Origin: an uncultured Akkermansia sp. | GTDB taxonomy: Bacteria > Verrucomicrobiota > Verrucomicrobiia > Verrucomicrobiales > Akkermansiaceae | Length of the DNA stretch: 35,336 nt | Reading direction: 5' to 3' | Assembly (NCBI GenBank): GCA_947629715.1 | Contig: CANRET010000018.1 | Location: 1-35,336 of the forward strand | Shown here: positions 16,720-24,907 of the stretch, piece by piece | Numbering within the stretch: position 1 is the stretch's first letter | Layout of the letters: every line of letters starts with the position of its first letter | Translations under genes and position numbers: made by a program | The notes under the pieces: model-generated | What the model was told of the DNA's origin: nothing | Database searches by the model: none | What the model saw: only the letters and a program-made list of their open reading frames with translations

Positions 16720-17802
16720 TCAATTTTTCGGGAAGGTACTCACGATGATGTGTTTCTCTCCCCATTTGGTTTGGTTGGAAAGATCGGCTTTGGAAGCGGC
16801 CTTGGCTTTTTTAATGCTCATGCCGCGTGTCATCACGGGATAGGGGTCATCTTTCGTGGTGGCAGCGGCGAGGTCTTTGATCTCCTTGTGGAGAGCGTTC
16901 TCATTGGTGCAAGCGATGACTTGAACGACATCCGAGCCGAAAGGTTCGCCGATTTCGATTTCGAAGCCGGACTTGAGCGTGCCGGGAATGTCCACCCACT
17001 TGCCGCCCTCAATCAGCGTGTCCTTGTGAAATTGATTGGGGAAGAGCACCACAGAGGTGCCGTCACTCTGGTGACAAATTACCACAATGTGGCAAGTCTC
17101 CGCCGCCTTCACACGGAACGCAACGGTGTCCCCCTCTTGGTATACGCGCTCACCATCCACCGTGCGCAGCTGCAGAGGAATCTCCTGCTTCACATTCAGG
17201 AGTTTGGCATTGTTCGTCACTTCTTCGGCACCGGCTTCAACCTCGGCAATTCCCTGTTTGGACTGCTCAAAGTTTTGCGGCATCACCCGCGCGGCAGCTT
17301 CGGTGGCGGACTTACTTGGCCAGACACGCGCGGCTACCTCATTGATGCGCCACGTCACTTTGTCCTTGGTAATGCGCCCGCTCTCCAGCCAGGCGATCTC
17401 CGTGTAAAGAGTCACCGTAGAACCATCCGAGGTGAAGCGACCGCGAACGATACCCTCCACACCCTGCACGGCCACCTTGGACACCGTCGTGCCGGGCTCC
17501 ACGAGATCCGTTGCCTGGAACTCTCCCTCCGTCTCCAGCTCATCCAATCCGGATCGGGTGATGATTTGCACCTTGTGCGACTTCGGCAGGGCAATTTCCA
17601 ACTCCTCGCGGATAGTGGTGGAGAGCGGGGACATCATCTGCGTATCGCCGTACACAAAGTTGCCTACGCCGAGGTTGATGGGCTTATCCTTCTGCGGCAG
17701 CTGCTCCACGAGGGAGGAAGCCAATTTGGCAAAGGGGTCTTCCCCCGCCTGCACCACAGCGGCGCAGGCGAGGAAGAGAGGGAAAAGGAGAAAGCGTTTC
17801 AT
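16720..17802 (-). CDS. FlgO/CsgG-like N-terminal domain fused to DUF4384, exported
   Basis: This 360-residue protein has a signal peptide ending near VVQA-GED (residues 1-20). Residues 42-150 resemble FlgO/CsgG-type periplasmic domains (NLGVGNF, LSTTIREELEIAL, ITRSGLDELE, GIVRGRF). Residues about 211-298 fit DUF4384: VYQEGDTVAFRVKA, then SDGTSVVLFPNQ, an IEGG turn, and the closing FGSDVVQVIA. DUF4384 is often fused or linked to caspase domains, which ties this operon to the caspase genes downstream. The gene starts 10 bases after the small lipoprotein and ends 27 bases before the OLD gene. A broken copy of its 3' end lies at 10234-10288. The function is not established; an envelope-complex component or sensor is a fair inference. 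Confidence 0.75.
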   Translation of the reverse strand: MKRFLLFPLFLACAAVVQAGEDPFAKLASSLVEQLPQKDKPINLGVGNFVYGDTQMMSPLSTTIREELEIALPKSHKVQIITRSGLDELETEGEFQATDLVEPGTTVSKVAVQGVEGIVRGRFTSDGSTVTLYTEIAWLESGRITKDKVTWRINEVAARVWPSKSATEAAARVMPQNFEQSKQGIAEVEAGAEEVTNNAKLLNVKQEIPLQLRTVDGERVYQEGDTVAFRVKAAETCHIVVICHQSDGTSVVLFPNQFHKDTLIEGGKWVDIPGTLKSGFEIEIGEPFGSDVVQVIACTNENALHKEIKDLAAATTKDDPYPVMTRGMSIKKAKAASKADLSNQTKWGEKHIIVSTFPKN

Positions 17803-17812
17803 GGGGTTTTAA

Positions 17813-18103
17813 TCAACTGACAATCGTTTGCGTGCTGATGACTTCCTCCGTCTGTCGGATCGTCTCCTTGGTTGGAGCGGCTGGCTTCGGGGTCACTTTT
17901 TTCACAGCCTTTTTCACGGCGGATTTTACCGGCTCGGTTTGTTTCTTGACAGCGGCTTGCACAGGTGCTTTCGCAGCGGATTGCGCAGCGGCAACTGTGG
18001 CAGGTGCAGCCGTGGTCTTGGAGGCATCCGTCGGCTTGTCACTACTACAAGCGGCAAGCATCACTACAGCTACTCCGCAGATGAAGAGATAAGACGTTTT
18101 CAT
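17813..18103 (-). CDS. Small Ala/Lys/Pro-rich lipoprotein
   Basis: This 96-residue lipoprotein starts at MKTSYLF rather than the ATG four codons upstream, because the signal peptide fits better. The lipobox is LAAC with Cys19. The mature chain is low-complexity and rich in Ala, Lys, Thr and Pro (KKAVKKVTPKP), resembling flexible periplasmic tethers that reach peptidoglycan. It lies between the LPP20-type and DUF4384 genes with gaps of 18 and 10 bases, clearly in one operon. No domain is recognised. Confidence 0.7.
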   Translation of the reverse strand: MKTSYLFICGVAVVMLAACSSDKPTDASKTTAAPATVAAAQSAAKAPVQAAVKKQTEPVKSAVKKAVKKVTPKPAAPTKETIRQTEEVISTQTIVS

Positions 18104-18121
18104 GGTGTTTATCATCTCGTT

Positions 18122-19036
18122 TTACTCCACAGCAGGCGACACAGCCAGAACCGAAGAAATCACCGTATCCACTTCCTTGGAAGAAGGAGCGGACGAGCCA
18201 TCGGCTCCCTCTTCAACAGGGGCACCGTTACCGGTCTCGGTAATCTCCATCTGTTCCGCTTTTTCTTCCACCTTCAGCACATTCCCTTGCGCCGACTTCT
18301 GTTTAACAATCGTGCGCACCAGCGGACCGATTTTAAGAGTAGCCTCCACGGAAGCCGTGCCGTCATCATTGAAGGCGATGGAAGTGATCTCTGCCGATTT
18401 GATCGTGTGACTGAAAGAGGCGCGCAGCTTGTCGTCACTCGCGACAAAGTCTTTCAGTGTGGTCTCGCCAACAATCTGCACCCCCGCTACACGCTCCGCA
18501 AGACGGCGATACACATCCATCTCCGCCGCACGCTTGGCAAGGATGCGCTTTTGTCCGAGGGAACCGGGAATGGCAGCATTGCCCAGCGCATCCAGCGTAT
18601 CTTGCTGATTATCGAGGGACACTTTTGTAGAACCTCCTTTTTTCTCCGTGATTGTGCGCACGAGCTGATTGATCTTCACGGCTCGTACAACCTCCACGCG
18701 ACCGTCATCGTGATAGGTCGGACCTTCCGTGGTTTTCACGCCGCGAAGCACGGCTGCCAATTCACCGCGCACGGTGTCACTCGTGGCAGCGAGGTCTTGC
18801 ACGGTGCTTTCCCCATCGAGCGAGAGCCCGGTTATACGCTCCGCCAAGATGCGCAGGGCATCCATCTCCGCAGCACGCACGAGAGAGAGTCTTTGCGCCG
18901 CCGGCACTTTTTGCCAAATCTCCGGCAGTTTATTTTCAGCTGCCGCTTTAATCACCGGCTTCGGCGCCGCCGTTGCCGTGGTCGCCCCGAGCAATGAAAG
19001 CCCGGCCAACGCGTAAAATACGGATGTAATTTTCAT
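18122..19036 (-). CDS. Exported protein with two LPP20/FlgP-like domains
   Basis: This 304-residue protein has a signal peptide ending near ATA-APK. I chose the start at MKITSVF because it places the signal peptide correctly and leaves a 10-base gap from the previous gene. Two tandem domains of about 80 residues (52-132 and 166-246) repeat the same pattern: RAAEMD..R.LAER, a GE(S/T)T turn, then (V/I)..LVRTI. This is the LPP20 fold, which includes FlgP, the outer-membrane H-ring protein of sheathed polar flagella. Unlike FlgP there is no lipobox cysteine, and the domain is duplicated. A Ser/Glu-rich tail follows. It probably assembles with the FlgT-like and FlgO-like proteins of the operon. 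Confidence 0.72.
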   Translation of the reverse strand: MKITSVFYALAGLSLLGATTATAAPKPVIKAAAENKLPEIWQKVPAAQRLSLVRAAEMDALRILAERITGLSLDGESTVQDLAATSDTVRGELAAVLRGVKTTEGPTYHDDGRVEVVRAVKINQLVRTITEKKGGSTKVSLDNQQDTLDALGNAAIPGSLGQKRILAKRAAEMDVYRRLAERVAGVQIVGETTLKDFVASDDKLRASFSHTIKSAEITSIAFNDDGTASVEATLKIGPLVRTIVKQKSAQGNVLKVEEKAEQMEITETGNGAPVEEGADGSSAPSSKEVDTVISSVLAVSPAVE

Positions 19037-19046
19037 AGTTATCAGG

Positions 19047-19775
19047 TTAGTTGGAAAGTTGATTGATGACATTGGCTTCGTTTGTCTGAATGACCTCGTT
19101 CTTATGAAGAGCTGCCTTGTACTTGCCCTTCCCCGGTTTTAACTCCAAAGCTTTCTTCAGATATGCATTGGACTTCGCAAAATTGGAATCAGCACGTTCT
19201 GTCATAGCCAATAGGAAATACGTCTCCGGATCCTCGGGAAACTGCTGCAAAGAAGCAAGCGCCAAGGCCCGCGCCTGCGTGTAGTTTTTCTTGCGAGCCA
19301 TCTCGACTGCTTGCTGCAAGAGTTGATTCTTGCTGTCAACGCTGACTCGCACACTATACTCCTTCTCATGAGGCGCAAATGTCTCATATATGTGCTTTGC
19401 CAACTTCTCTGTCGTCCTCACCGATTCCTCGGGCGTCTTACCACTATACAGAACGTTACCCCGGTCTCCTTGCATCACATAGAAATCTACCTGGTATGAG
19501 CTGGGGGTGGATACCAATCCGTAGTGTTCTTGAATGGAAATCGTGTAGTCTGCATTCCATGGAACAAAAGTATAGTAACCATCCTTTGTCATCAAAGACA
19601 AAAGCTCATCGCCCACCTTGTCCGGAAGGTATCCCTTGTAAGCGATAGCCACTTTGGAGCCACGCGCCATGTTGACTTTTGCCGGCACAGCCTCAATCAT
19701 TTGAATCTGGGTGCCACACGAAGTAACCAAAACGGCAGTCGCTGCCGTGACGAGCGTAATACATGAATGTTTCAT
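19047..19775 (-). CDS. TPR-containing lipoprotein
   Basis: This 242-residue lipoprotein has its lipobox ending VTSC at Cys20. Residues 30-140 form a compact alpha/beta domain (GSKVAIAYKGYLPDKVGDELL) reminiscent of the nucleotide-free domains of CsgG-like periplasmic proteins, but I cannot assign a family. Residues about 158-220 form one or two TPR-like helical repeats (ARALALASLQQFPEDPETYFLLA, then AYLKKALELKPGKGKYKAAL). TPR lipoproteins often scaffold outer-membrane assemblies. It lies 12 bases after the FlgT-like gene and 10 before the LPP20 gene. Confidence 0.7.
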   Translation of the reverse strand: MKHSCITLVTAATAVLVTSCGTQIQMIEAVPAKVNMARGSKVAIAYKGYLPDKVGDELLSLMTKDGYYTFVPWNADYTISIQEHYGLVSTPSSYQVDFYVMQGDRGNVLYSGKTPEESVRTTEKLAKHIYETFAPHEKEYSVRVSVDSKNQLLQQAVEMARKKNYTQARALALASLQQFPEDPETYFLLAMTERADSNFAKSNAYLKKALELKPGKGKYKAALHKNEVIQTNEANVINQLSN

Positions 19776-19787
19776 AAGGAAATTAGC

Positions 19788-21059
19788 TTAGTGTTTCGAT
19801 TTCAAGAAGAAGAATGCAATGGCAAGCGCCAACGCGACACCGCCGCCAATGCCGCCGTAGAGGAGCGCGGGAGAGGCGACGTTTTCCTTCGCTGCTGTTT
19901 TATCCGAAGGACGGAAGGAGAGGTAACGGTTCTCTGAACGGTCGAGCTTGAAGCCCGGTAAAGATGATTCAATGATGGCTGCAAGTTCCAGTGGTTGGAG
20001 CCGTGCCTCGCAGTCCACCACGGTGACTCCGGCCGGATCTACGCTACGGATCCAAACAGAACCCACATTCTGCACGGAGGTTAGCTTTTCCTTCAGTTTT
20101 TGAGCTGTGGCAAGATCCATCCCTGTGAACTCGAGCTTGCAGATTGCTCCGAGATCCATCTCTGCCGCCCAGTGGGCAAAAATGCGACGAATGAGCTTCA
20201 TGCCGGCATCCGAATCTGCTACGCGAGGGCTCCCCTCCATGAGCTGACGGACGGCTTCCCGCGCAGCCGCCGTATCGGACGTAACGCGGCGAATGAGAAT
20301 ATCGCGTGATGGGGCGTTTTCCGCCAGGATGACCACCCCCGTAGCTGCATCCACGACCTTCAAGTTGAGTCCGAGGGAAAACTTCTTACCGGGCTTGCTA
20401 CCGTAAAACGATTGCTCGCCTGTGCTACTGCCTACAACAGTACCCTCAATGATGTAATCGCAACCGGAAACCGTTCCTTGCCCGCGAAGAGCAGCTTCCT
20501 GCCCACGACCAAGAGCCTGCGCACGCTTTGCCATCATACCGCCCTCGCCCTGAGTTCTCTCGAGTTCTACCACACGAAGACCGCATTCGGTTGCCTCGTT
20601 ACGTAACCAGTCAGAAGCCAATGTACCGTTTTTTACCTCCTCAATCTGTTCGTCGATGCGAATAGCCACGCGTGGCGCCTGGTGCTCACGAGCCATCATT
20701 TGCAGGGTGAGCTTGTCATTCGTATCCGGCATCCCTTCGCCCACATCCGCCTTGACTTTAACCACATAAAAACCGTCTCCTGAGGTGCCGGTGGATATGA
20801 TTTCATACTTCTTGACGTACCCGCGAGCACGCGAGAACATGCGGTCAAATTCCAACGTGAAGTTCTTCGTCTGCGATTCGCTCACCAAATCAACGCCCGC
20901 ACCTGTTCGTACAGCCTCCCGAAGGGCGTCTGCCAGTGCCTGTGAACGTGCCATCGGTTCGTCTGCAGGGGCGCGCCCCTCTACCTCAACCGTCGTGCCA
21001 TACAGAGCGGTACTGCACATCCACATGATTAATCCCGTAATCCAGATACTTGTTTTCAT
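19788..21059 (-). CDS. FlgT-like exported protein with C-terminal membrane anchor, first gene of the operon
   Basis: This is a 423-residue protein. The signal peptide is residues 1-21. Residues 22-108 match the N-terminal pattern of FlgT: VEVEGRAP, ARSQALADALREAV, GYVKKYEI and GFYVVKVKADV. FlgT is a periplasmic protein that builds the H ring of Vibrio flagella. The middle region (about 128-265) has a second alpha/beta domain with CDYIIEGTV and KVVDAATG. A Ser/Lys linker leads to a C-terminal transmembrane helix (about 398-420, GGIGGGVALALAIAFFF) and a short basic tail, absent from classical FlgT. It heads a six-gene operon. Its start faces the recombinase gene across a 245-base region containing an inverted-repeat-bounded segment. 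Confidence 0.72.
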   Translation of the reverse strand: MKTSIWITGLIMWMCSTALYGTTVEVEGRAPADEPMARSQALADALREAVRTGAGVDLVSESQTKNFTLEFDRMFSRARGYVKKYEIISTGTSGDGFYVVKVKADVGEGMPDTNDKLTLQMMAREHQAPRVAIRIDEQIEEVKNGTLASDWLRNEATECGLRVVELERTQGEGGMMAKRAQALGRGQEAALRGQGTVSGCDYIIEGTVVGSSTGEQSFYGSKPGKKFSLGLNLKVVDAATGVVILAENAPSRDILIRRVTSDTAAAREAVRQLMEGSPRVADSDAGMKLIRRIFAHWAAEMDLGAICKLEFTGMDLATAQKLKEKLTSVQNVGSVWIRSVDPAGVTVVDCEARLQPLELAAIIESSLPGFKLDRSENRYLSFRPSDKTAAKENVASPALLYGGIGGGVALALAIAFFFLKSKH

Positions 21060-21114
21060 GGTTCTTTTTTCGTAGCTACCCGTTAGTTCGCAAGCTCAGC
21101 TTGCAGTGTACCGA

Positions 21115-21128
21115 ATTTAGAATCCGTA
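21115..21128 (+). repeat. Left half of a 14-bp perfect inverted repeat
   Basis: ATTTAGAATCCGTA is the exact reverse complement of 21281-21294. Allowing one mismatch the match extends three bases outward, with CGA here against CGT in the reverse complement of the other arm. A perfect 14-bp pair is very unlikely by chance in a 245-base gap. The placement next to a tyrosine recombinase gene suggests a recombination site. Confidence 0.75.
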
Positions 21129-21280
21129 CCATTTCTGATTCTTTTTGTTGATGATGAGTTAGTTTGTTTTTGACAAGCGAGGCATTTGATGGACTTTTGC
21201 AGGTTGTCTTCTCTTGAGGAAGAAGCTCTCTCAACGTAGGTCTGGTAAATTTCGTTGGCGTGTCATATTTTCTTCTTGCA
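21129..21280. promoter_or_regulatory. Candidate invertible promoter segment
   Basis: These 152 bases are bounded by the 14-bp inverted repeat and lie between divergent genes: the FlgT-led operon on the left and the tyrosine recombinase on the right. Invertible promoters of this size, flanked by short inverted repeats and served by a tyrosine recombinase, are well known in Bacteroides. A TTGACA hexamer lies at 21170-21175 on the plus strand, but no convincing -10 element follows at 16-18 bases. Promoter placement is therefore uncertain. Inversion would redirect any promoter inside from one flanking gene to the other. Confidence 0.55.
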
Positions 21281-21294
21281 TACGGATTCTAAAT
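21281..21294 (-). repeat. Right half of a 14-bp perfect inverted repeat
   Basis: TACGGATTCTAAAT is the reverse complement of 21115-21128. It ends 10 bases before the recombinase start codon, so it lies in that gene's leader. Binding or cutting here could also feed back on recombinase expression. Confidence 0.75.
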
Positions 21295-21304
21295 ACGTAT
21301 CACA

Positions 21305-22306
21305 ATGAAAACAAAATCTGATAGAACGACGGAGCTGGCGGCTGTGGAGGTGCTGCGGCAGACGGGGGTGGATGTGCTGGAAGCGGCGTTGGTAGCGAAA
21401 CGGGCGTTGGAAGCGGGGAGAGGCCGCGTGAAGCGCGCCGTGGCGTGCATTGCGGCAGGGGAAGAGGAACTGCGGCGGCGCGAAAAGACGGTCACCTTTG
21501 CCCGGGCGGTAGAGGTGGCGCTGGAGGCAAGGAAGGACCGGCGGACTCGGACATTGTGCGACTTCCGCGGCATCGCGAGGCGCTTCATGAGACGGTGCAA
21601 GGGTCTGGAGATCAGGCGCATGCGCAGCATCTCCGCCGAAGAATGCCGAGACTATATCCGGGAGGCTTTCGACACGCCACGGCAACGAAACAAAGCAAGA
21701 CTCATCCTCAGCGGGGTGTTCTCCACGGCGTGCAAGCGAGGCTGGTGCGAGGAAAACCCGGTGCGCAAGGTTGAACCGGAGAGACTTGAGGAGAAACGCA
21801 TCAGCATCCTGAACAAGGAGGAGATCGGACGGTTAATGCGCACCGCCGAGACCTTCGAGGGTGGCGCTTGCCTCGCCGCTACAGCCATCATGCTCTATGC
21901 GGGTGTACGCCCGAACGAGGTGGAGCGGTTGCGCTGGAGCGATGTGCGGCTCGATGGCGGCGTCATCTGCATTGCCCCACGCCACAGCAAGACCGGCGGC
22001 GCACGGCACGTCACCATCTTTCCGCCGCTGACACGCATCTTGCAGCACATCCGGCGTCCCGGGGACGAGCAGATTTGTCCGCCAAACTGGCGTCGTCTCC
22101 GAGCACGCCTGCACCGCGCTGCCGACTTCAAGAACTGGCAGCCGGACGTGCTGCGTCACACCTTTGCCACGCACCATCTGGCCACCTTCCGCAACTACGC
22201 CGAGCTGCAGCTGGAGATGGGCCACCGCTCGGCGGAGCTGTTGCGCACGCGCTACATCGCCATGGAAGGCGTGTACCGTCGCGAGGACTCCCTGCTGGTG
22301 TGCTAA
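21305..22306 (+). CDS. Tyrosine recombinase (phage integrase/Xer superfamily)
   Basis: This 333-residue site-specific recombinase has an N-terminal helical core-binding domain (about 65-160) and a C-terminal catalytic domain (165-333). The catalytic residues are visible: Arg202 (GVRPNEVERL), Lys229 (HSKTGG), Arg284 in DVLRHTFATH, His307 (MGHRS) and the nucleophile Tyr317 (RTRYI). The usual first His of H-x-x-R is Asp281, a substitution seen in some family members. Length and motifs indicate an intact enzyme. It is transcribed away from the FlgT operon, with a 14-bp inverted repeat between them, so a DNA-inversion role is attractive. Alternatives are an integrase left by a mobile element or a general Xer-like enzyme. 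G+C is high, as in parC beside it. Confidence 0.88.
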   Translation: MKTKSDRTTELAAVEVLRQTGVDVLEAALVAKRALEAGRGRVKRAVACIAAGEEELRRREKTVTFARAVEVALEARKDRRTRTLCDFRGIARRFMRRCKGLEIRRMRSISAEECRDYIREAFDTPRQRNKARLILSGVFSTACKRGWCEENPVRKVEPERLEEKRISILNKEEIGRLMRTAETFEGGACLAATAIMLYAGVRPNEVERLRWSDVRLDGGVICIAPRHSKTGGARHVTIFPPLTRILQHIRRPGDEQICPPNWRRLRARLHRAADFKNWQPDVLRHTFATHHLATFRNYAELQLEMGHRSAELLRTRYIAMEGVYRREDSLLVC

Positions 22307-22507
22307 AGAGAGGCTAAAGATGTTGTCATCGAACGAAGGCAACAGCCAGGCGCATGCACTCGGCTTCGGACATGCCGAAACGCGCGCCGCGCCATTGCAC
22401 TGGAAAACAACTGCTTGCTCATTTCTCTTTCTTTCTGGGCGAATGCGCCGGGGCAATGACCGGCTTTCCTCCAATGCATTTGACGCGGGGCGCTCAGCTT
22501 CTCGTGC

Positions 22508-22535
22508 TTGCAAAAAAAGAAAAATCGGGTAGAAT
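22508..22535 (+). promoter_or_regulatory. Candidate parC promoter
   Basis: TTGCAA at 22508-22513, a 16-base spacer and TAGAAT at 22530-22535 resemble a housekeeping promoter (4/6 and 5/6 matches). Transcription would begin near 22542, just before an AAGAGG ribosome-binding site at 22544-22549 and the ATG at 22556. The leader would be very short. Confidence 0.45.
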
Positions 22536-22555
22536 GGTCCGACAAGAGGCAACGT

Positions 22556-24673
22556 ATGAGCGACGAGAATATCCCGGTGTACCTGCAGGAGAACCCGAGC
22601 AAAATTCAACGCATGTTCGGGGACTATTATCTGGAATACGCCTCCTATGTGATTCTTGAACGCGCGGTGCCGCACGTGGACGATGGGTTGAAACCCGTGC
22701 AGCGTCGCATCCTGCACTCCATGGAGCGCATGGATGACGGACGCTTCAACAAAGTGGCCAATATCGTGGGCGATACGATGAAGTACCACCCGCACGGGGA
22801 CGCCTCCATCGGCAGTGCGCTCGTCACCCTCGGACAAAAGGATTTGCTCATCGAAACGCAGGGGAACTGGGGCAACATCCTGACGGGCGATGCCGCTGCG
22901 GCGCCGCGCTACATCGAAGCGAGGCTGTCCGCCTTTGCCAAGGAAGTGGTGTACAGTCCGAAGGTGACGCAGTGGAAACTCAGCTACGACGGTCGCAACA
23001 AGGAGCCGGTGGCTCTGCCGGTCAAATTCCCGCTCCTGCTGGCTCAGGGAGCTCTGGGCATCGCCGTGGGCATGAACTGTCTCATTCTGCCGCACAATTT
23101 CAACGAGATCATTGAGGCCGCGATTCACTACTTGCGCGGAGAGGAGTTTGAGCTCTATCCCGACTTCCCCACGGGCGGTTTGCTGGATGTCTCCGGCTAC
23201 AATGACGGCACCGGCAGCAGTCGCCTGCGCTGCCGAGCCCGACTCGACACCTCGACCAAACGCCTCATCCGCATCACGGAGATACCCTACGGCACGACCA
23301 CCGAGTCGCTCATCCAGAGCATCGAATCCGCCATGGAAAAGGGCAAAGTGAAACTCGCAAAAATCGAGGACAACACGGCGGCCGCGGCGGATATATTGCT
23401 GCACCTGCCGGCGGGGGCGGATGTAGAGAAAACCTGCAACGCGCTGTACGCCTTCACGGACTGCCAGGTGAGCATCTCGCCGAAGGCGGTGGTCATCAGG
23501 AATCGCAAGCCGGTGTTCCTTGGAGTGAGCGACATTCTGAAGGCTAATGTGGACAACACGCGCGAGATCTTGCGGCAGGAGCTGGAAGTGCAGCTCGGAG
23601 AATTGCGCGAATCGTGGATGCAGACGAGTCTGGAAAAAATCTTCATCGAGAACCGCATCTACAAGGTCCTCGAACAAAGCAACAGTTGGGAGCAATCCCT
23701 CGCCCAGATTGCCAAAAAGCTCGCTCCGTTCGTCAAAGACTTCTTCCGCGAAGTCACGCAGGACGACATCATCCGCCTCACGGAAATTCGCATCAAAAAA
23801 ATTGCGAAATACGAAATTCACGAGGCGGAAAAACGCATTGAGGATTTGGAAAAGCAGATGGAGCAGACGCATAAAAATCTCGCCCAGCTCACGCGTTACA
23901 CCATCCGCTGGTTTGAGGGTCTGCAAAAGAAGTACGGCGAGGGCCGCGAACGCCGCACGGAACTCTGCGTCTTTGATACCATCACCCGCGCCGAAGCCGC
24001 CGTGGAAAACGAGACGCTCTACATCGACGAGGAAGGCTTCGCCGGCTACGGCGTGAAAAAGGGAACCGCCATCGAAAAATGCTCCACCATGAGCGATATT
24101 CTCACCATCGATTCGCAGGGGGTGATGATGGTGCGCCGCGTGCAGGACAAATTCTACGTCGGAAAGAAGCTGCTGGACATCCGCGTGCTGCGTCCCGGGC
24201 AGGATTGGGTCTTCAACATGATTTACCGCGATGGCAAAGAGGGAACCTGCTATGCCAAGCGTTTCCGTTTGGGAGGCTTCACCCGCGACAAGGAATACCA
24301 GCTCACCCAGGGCGCCAAAGGTACGCGCGTCTTCTTCTTCTCAGTGCACGCTACGGAAGAGGACAGCTCGGCCATCCGCGTGAATGTGCATCTGAAAAAT
24401 CAATTCAAAAAGCTGCGCCGCCCGGTGCCGTACGACTTCGGCAGCCTGCGCGTGAAAGGACGTGCCGTACTCGGCAACATCGTCACCAAAAACCCGGTGG
24501 AGCGCATCGCGCGCATCATGCCGGAACCGGCGTCCCAAGCCCCTGCGGAAGGAGGAGAGGCGGCGGCGACAGATACCGCCATCGCTCAATCCGGACAAGC
24601 TTCCGAACCGAAGCATCACTCCCCCCTGCCCCCGGATGTGAATGACGCCGACCAGATGACCCTGGACATTTGA
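22556..24673 (+). CDS. parC: DNA topoisomerase IV (type IIA) subunit A
   Basis: This 705-residue catalytic subunit cuts and rejoins DNA during decatenation; it needs a ParE ATPase partner, which is not in this window. The start at 22556 is preferred over an in-frame TTG at 22508 because AAGAGG lies seven bases before it. The breakage-reunion domain has GLKPVQRRIL near residue 45, the HPHGDASIG element at 78-86, and the active-site tyrosine Tyr119 in AAAPRYIEARL. A coiled-coil arm is visible around 400-460 (HEAEKRIEDLEKQMEQ). The C-terminal domain is short, and the tail is acidic and Ala/Pro-rich. Ala83 replaces the serine that contacts quinolones in E. coli. The gene seems monocistronic and converges on the DUF4139 gene. 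Confidence 0.92.
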   Translation: MSDENIPVYLQENPSKIQRMFGDYYLEYASYVILERAVPHVDDGLKPVQRRILHSMERMDDGRFNKVANIVGDTMKYHPHGDASIGSALVTLGQKDLLIETQGNWGNILTGDAAAAPRYIEARLSAFAKEVVYSPKVTQWKLSYDGRNKEPVALPVKFPLLLAQGALGIAVGMNCLILPHNFNEIIEAAIHYLRGEEFELYPDFPTGGLLDVSGYNDGTGSSRLRCRARLDTSTKRLIRITEIPYGTTTESLIQSIESAMEKGKVKLAKIEDNTAAAADILLHLPAGADVEKTCNALYAFTDCQVSISPKAVVIRNRKPVFLGVSDILKANVDNTREILRQELEVQLGELRESWMQTSLEKIFIENRIYKVLEQSNSWEQSLAQIAKKLAPFVKDFFREVTQDDIIRLTEIRIKKIAKYEIHEAEKRIEDLEKQMEQTHKNLAQLTRYTIRWFEGLQKKYGEGRERRTELCVFDTITRAEAAVENETLYIDEEGFAGYGVKKGTAIEKCSTMSDILTIDSQGVMMVRRVQDKFYVGKKLLDIRVLRPGQDWVFNMIYRDGKEGTCYAKRFRLGGFTRDKEYQLTQGAKGTRVFFFSVHATEEDSSAIRVNVHLKNQFKKLRRPVPYDFGSLRVKGRAVLGNIVTKNPVERIARIMPEPASQAPAEGGEAAATDTAIAQSGQASEPKHHSPLPPDVNDADQMTLDI

Positions 24674-24907
24674 GGGGGCCCCTCCCGCCAGCCTCTCGGC
24701 GCGGAGAGCATACATCCGTCTCGAGAAAAAAGGCGTCCCGTTTGCGGTTTACAATTTGAGAAATTCCCGCACTTGCGCGCAACCTTGGCGCAGCAGGCGC
24801 GGGAGGCGAATCATGATCATGGCCGTCTTGAAGCCAGAAGAGGACAGTGACGAGAAGGCGTACGCCCCCGTCTGATGCACTTCCTCTGAGCCATTCTCCG
24901 GCGCAGA

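Noticed and set aside
16651..18997. Two long plus-strand frames opposite the DUF4384 and LPP20 genes
   Set aside because: They mirror genes with signal peptides, lipoboxes and domain repeats. Their products lack any such pattern.
21833..23926. Long open frame on the minus strand opposite the recombinase and parC
   Set aside because: The opposite strand encodes a clear ParC with catalytic motifs. The antisense product is His/Arg-rich with no recognisable domain; it is a high-G+C shadow frame.
24672..24708. GC-rich inverted repeats after parC as a terminator
   Set aside because: GAGGGG/CCCCTC leaves no room for a loop, and CTCTC/GAGAG has only five pairs; neither is followed by a T tract. The 234-base convergent spacer otherwise shows nothing clear.
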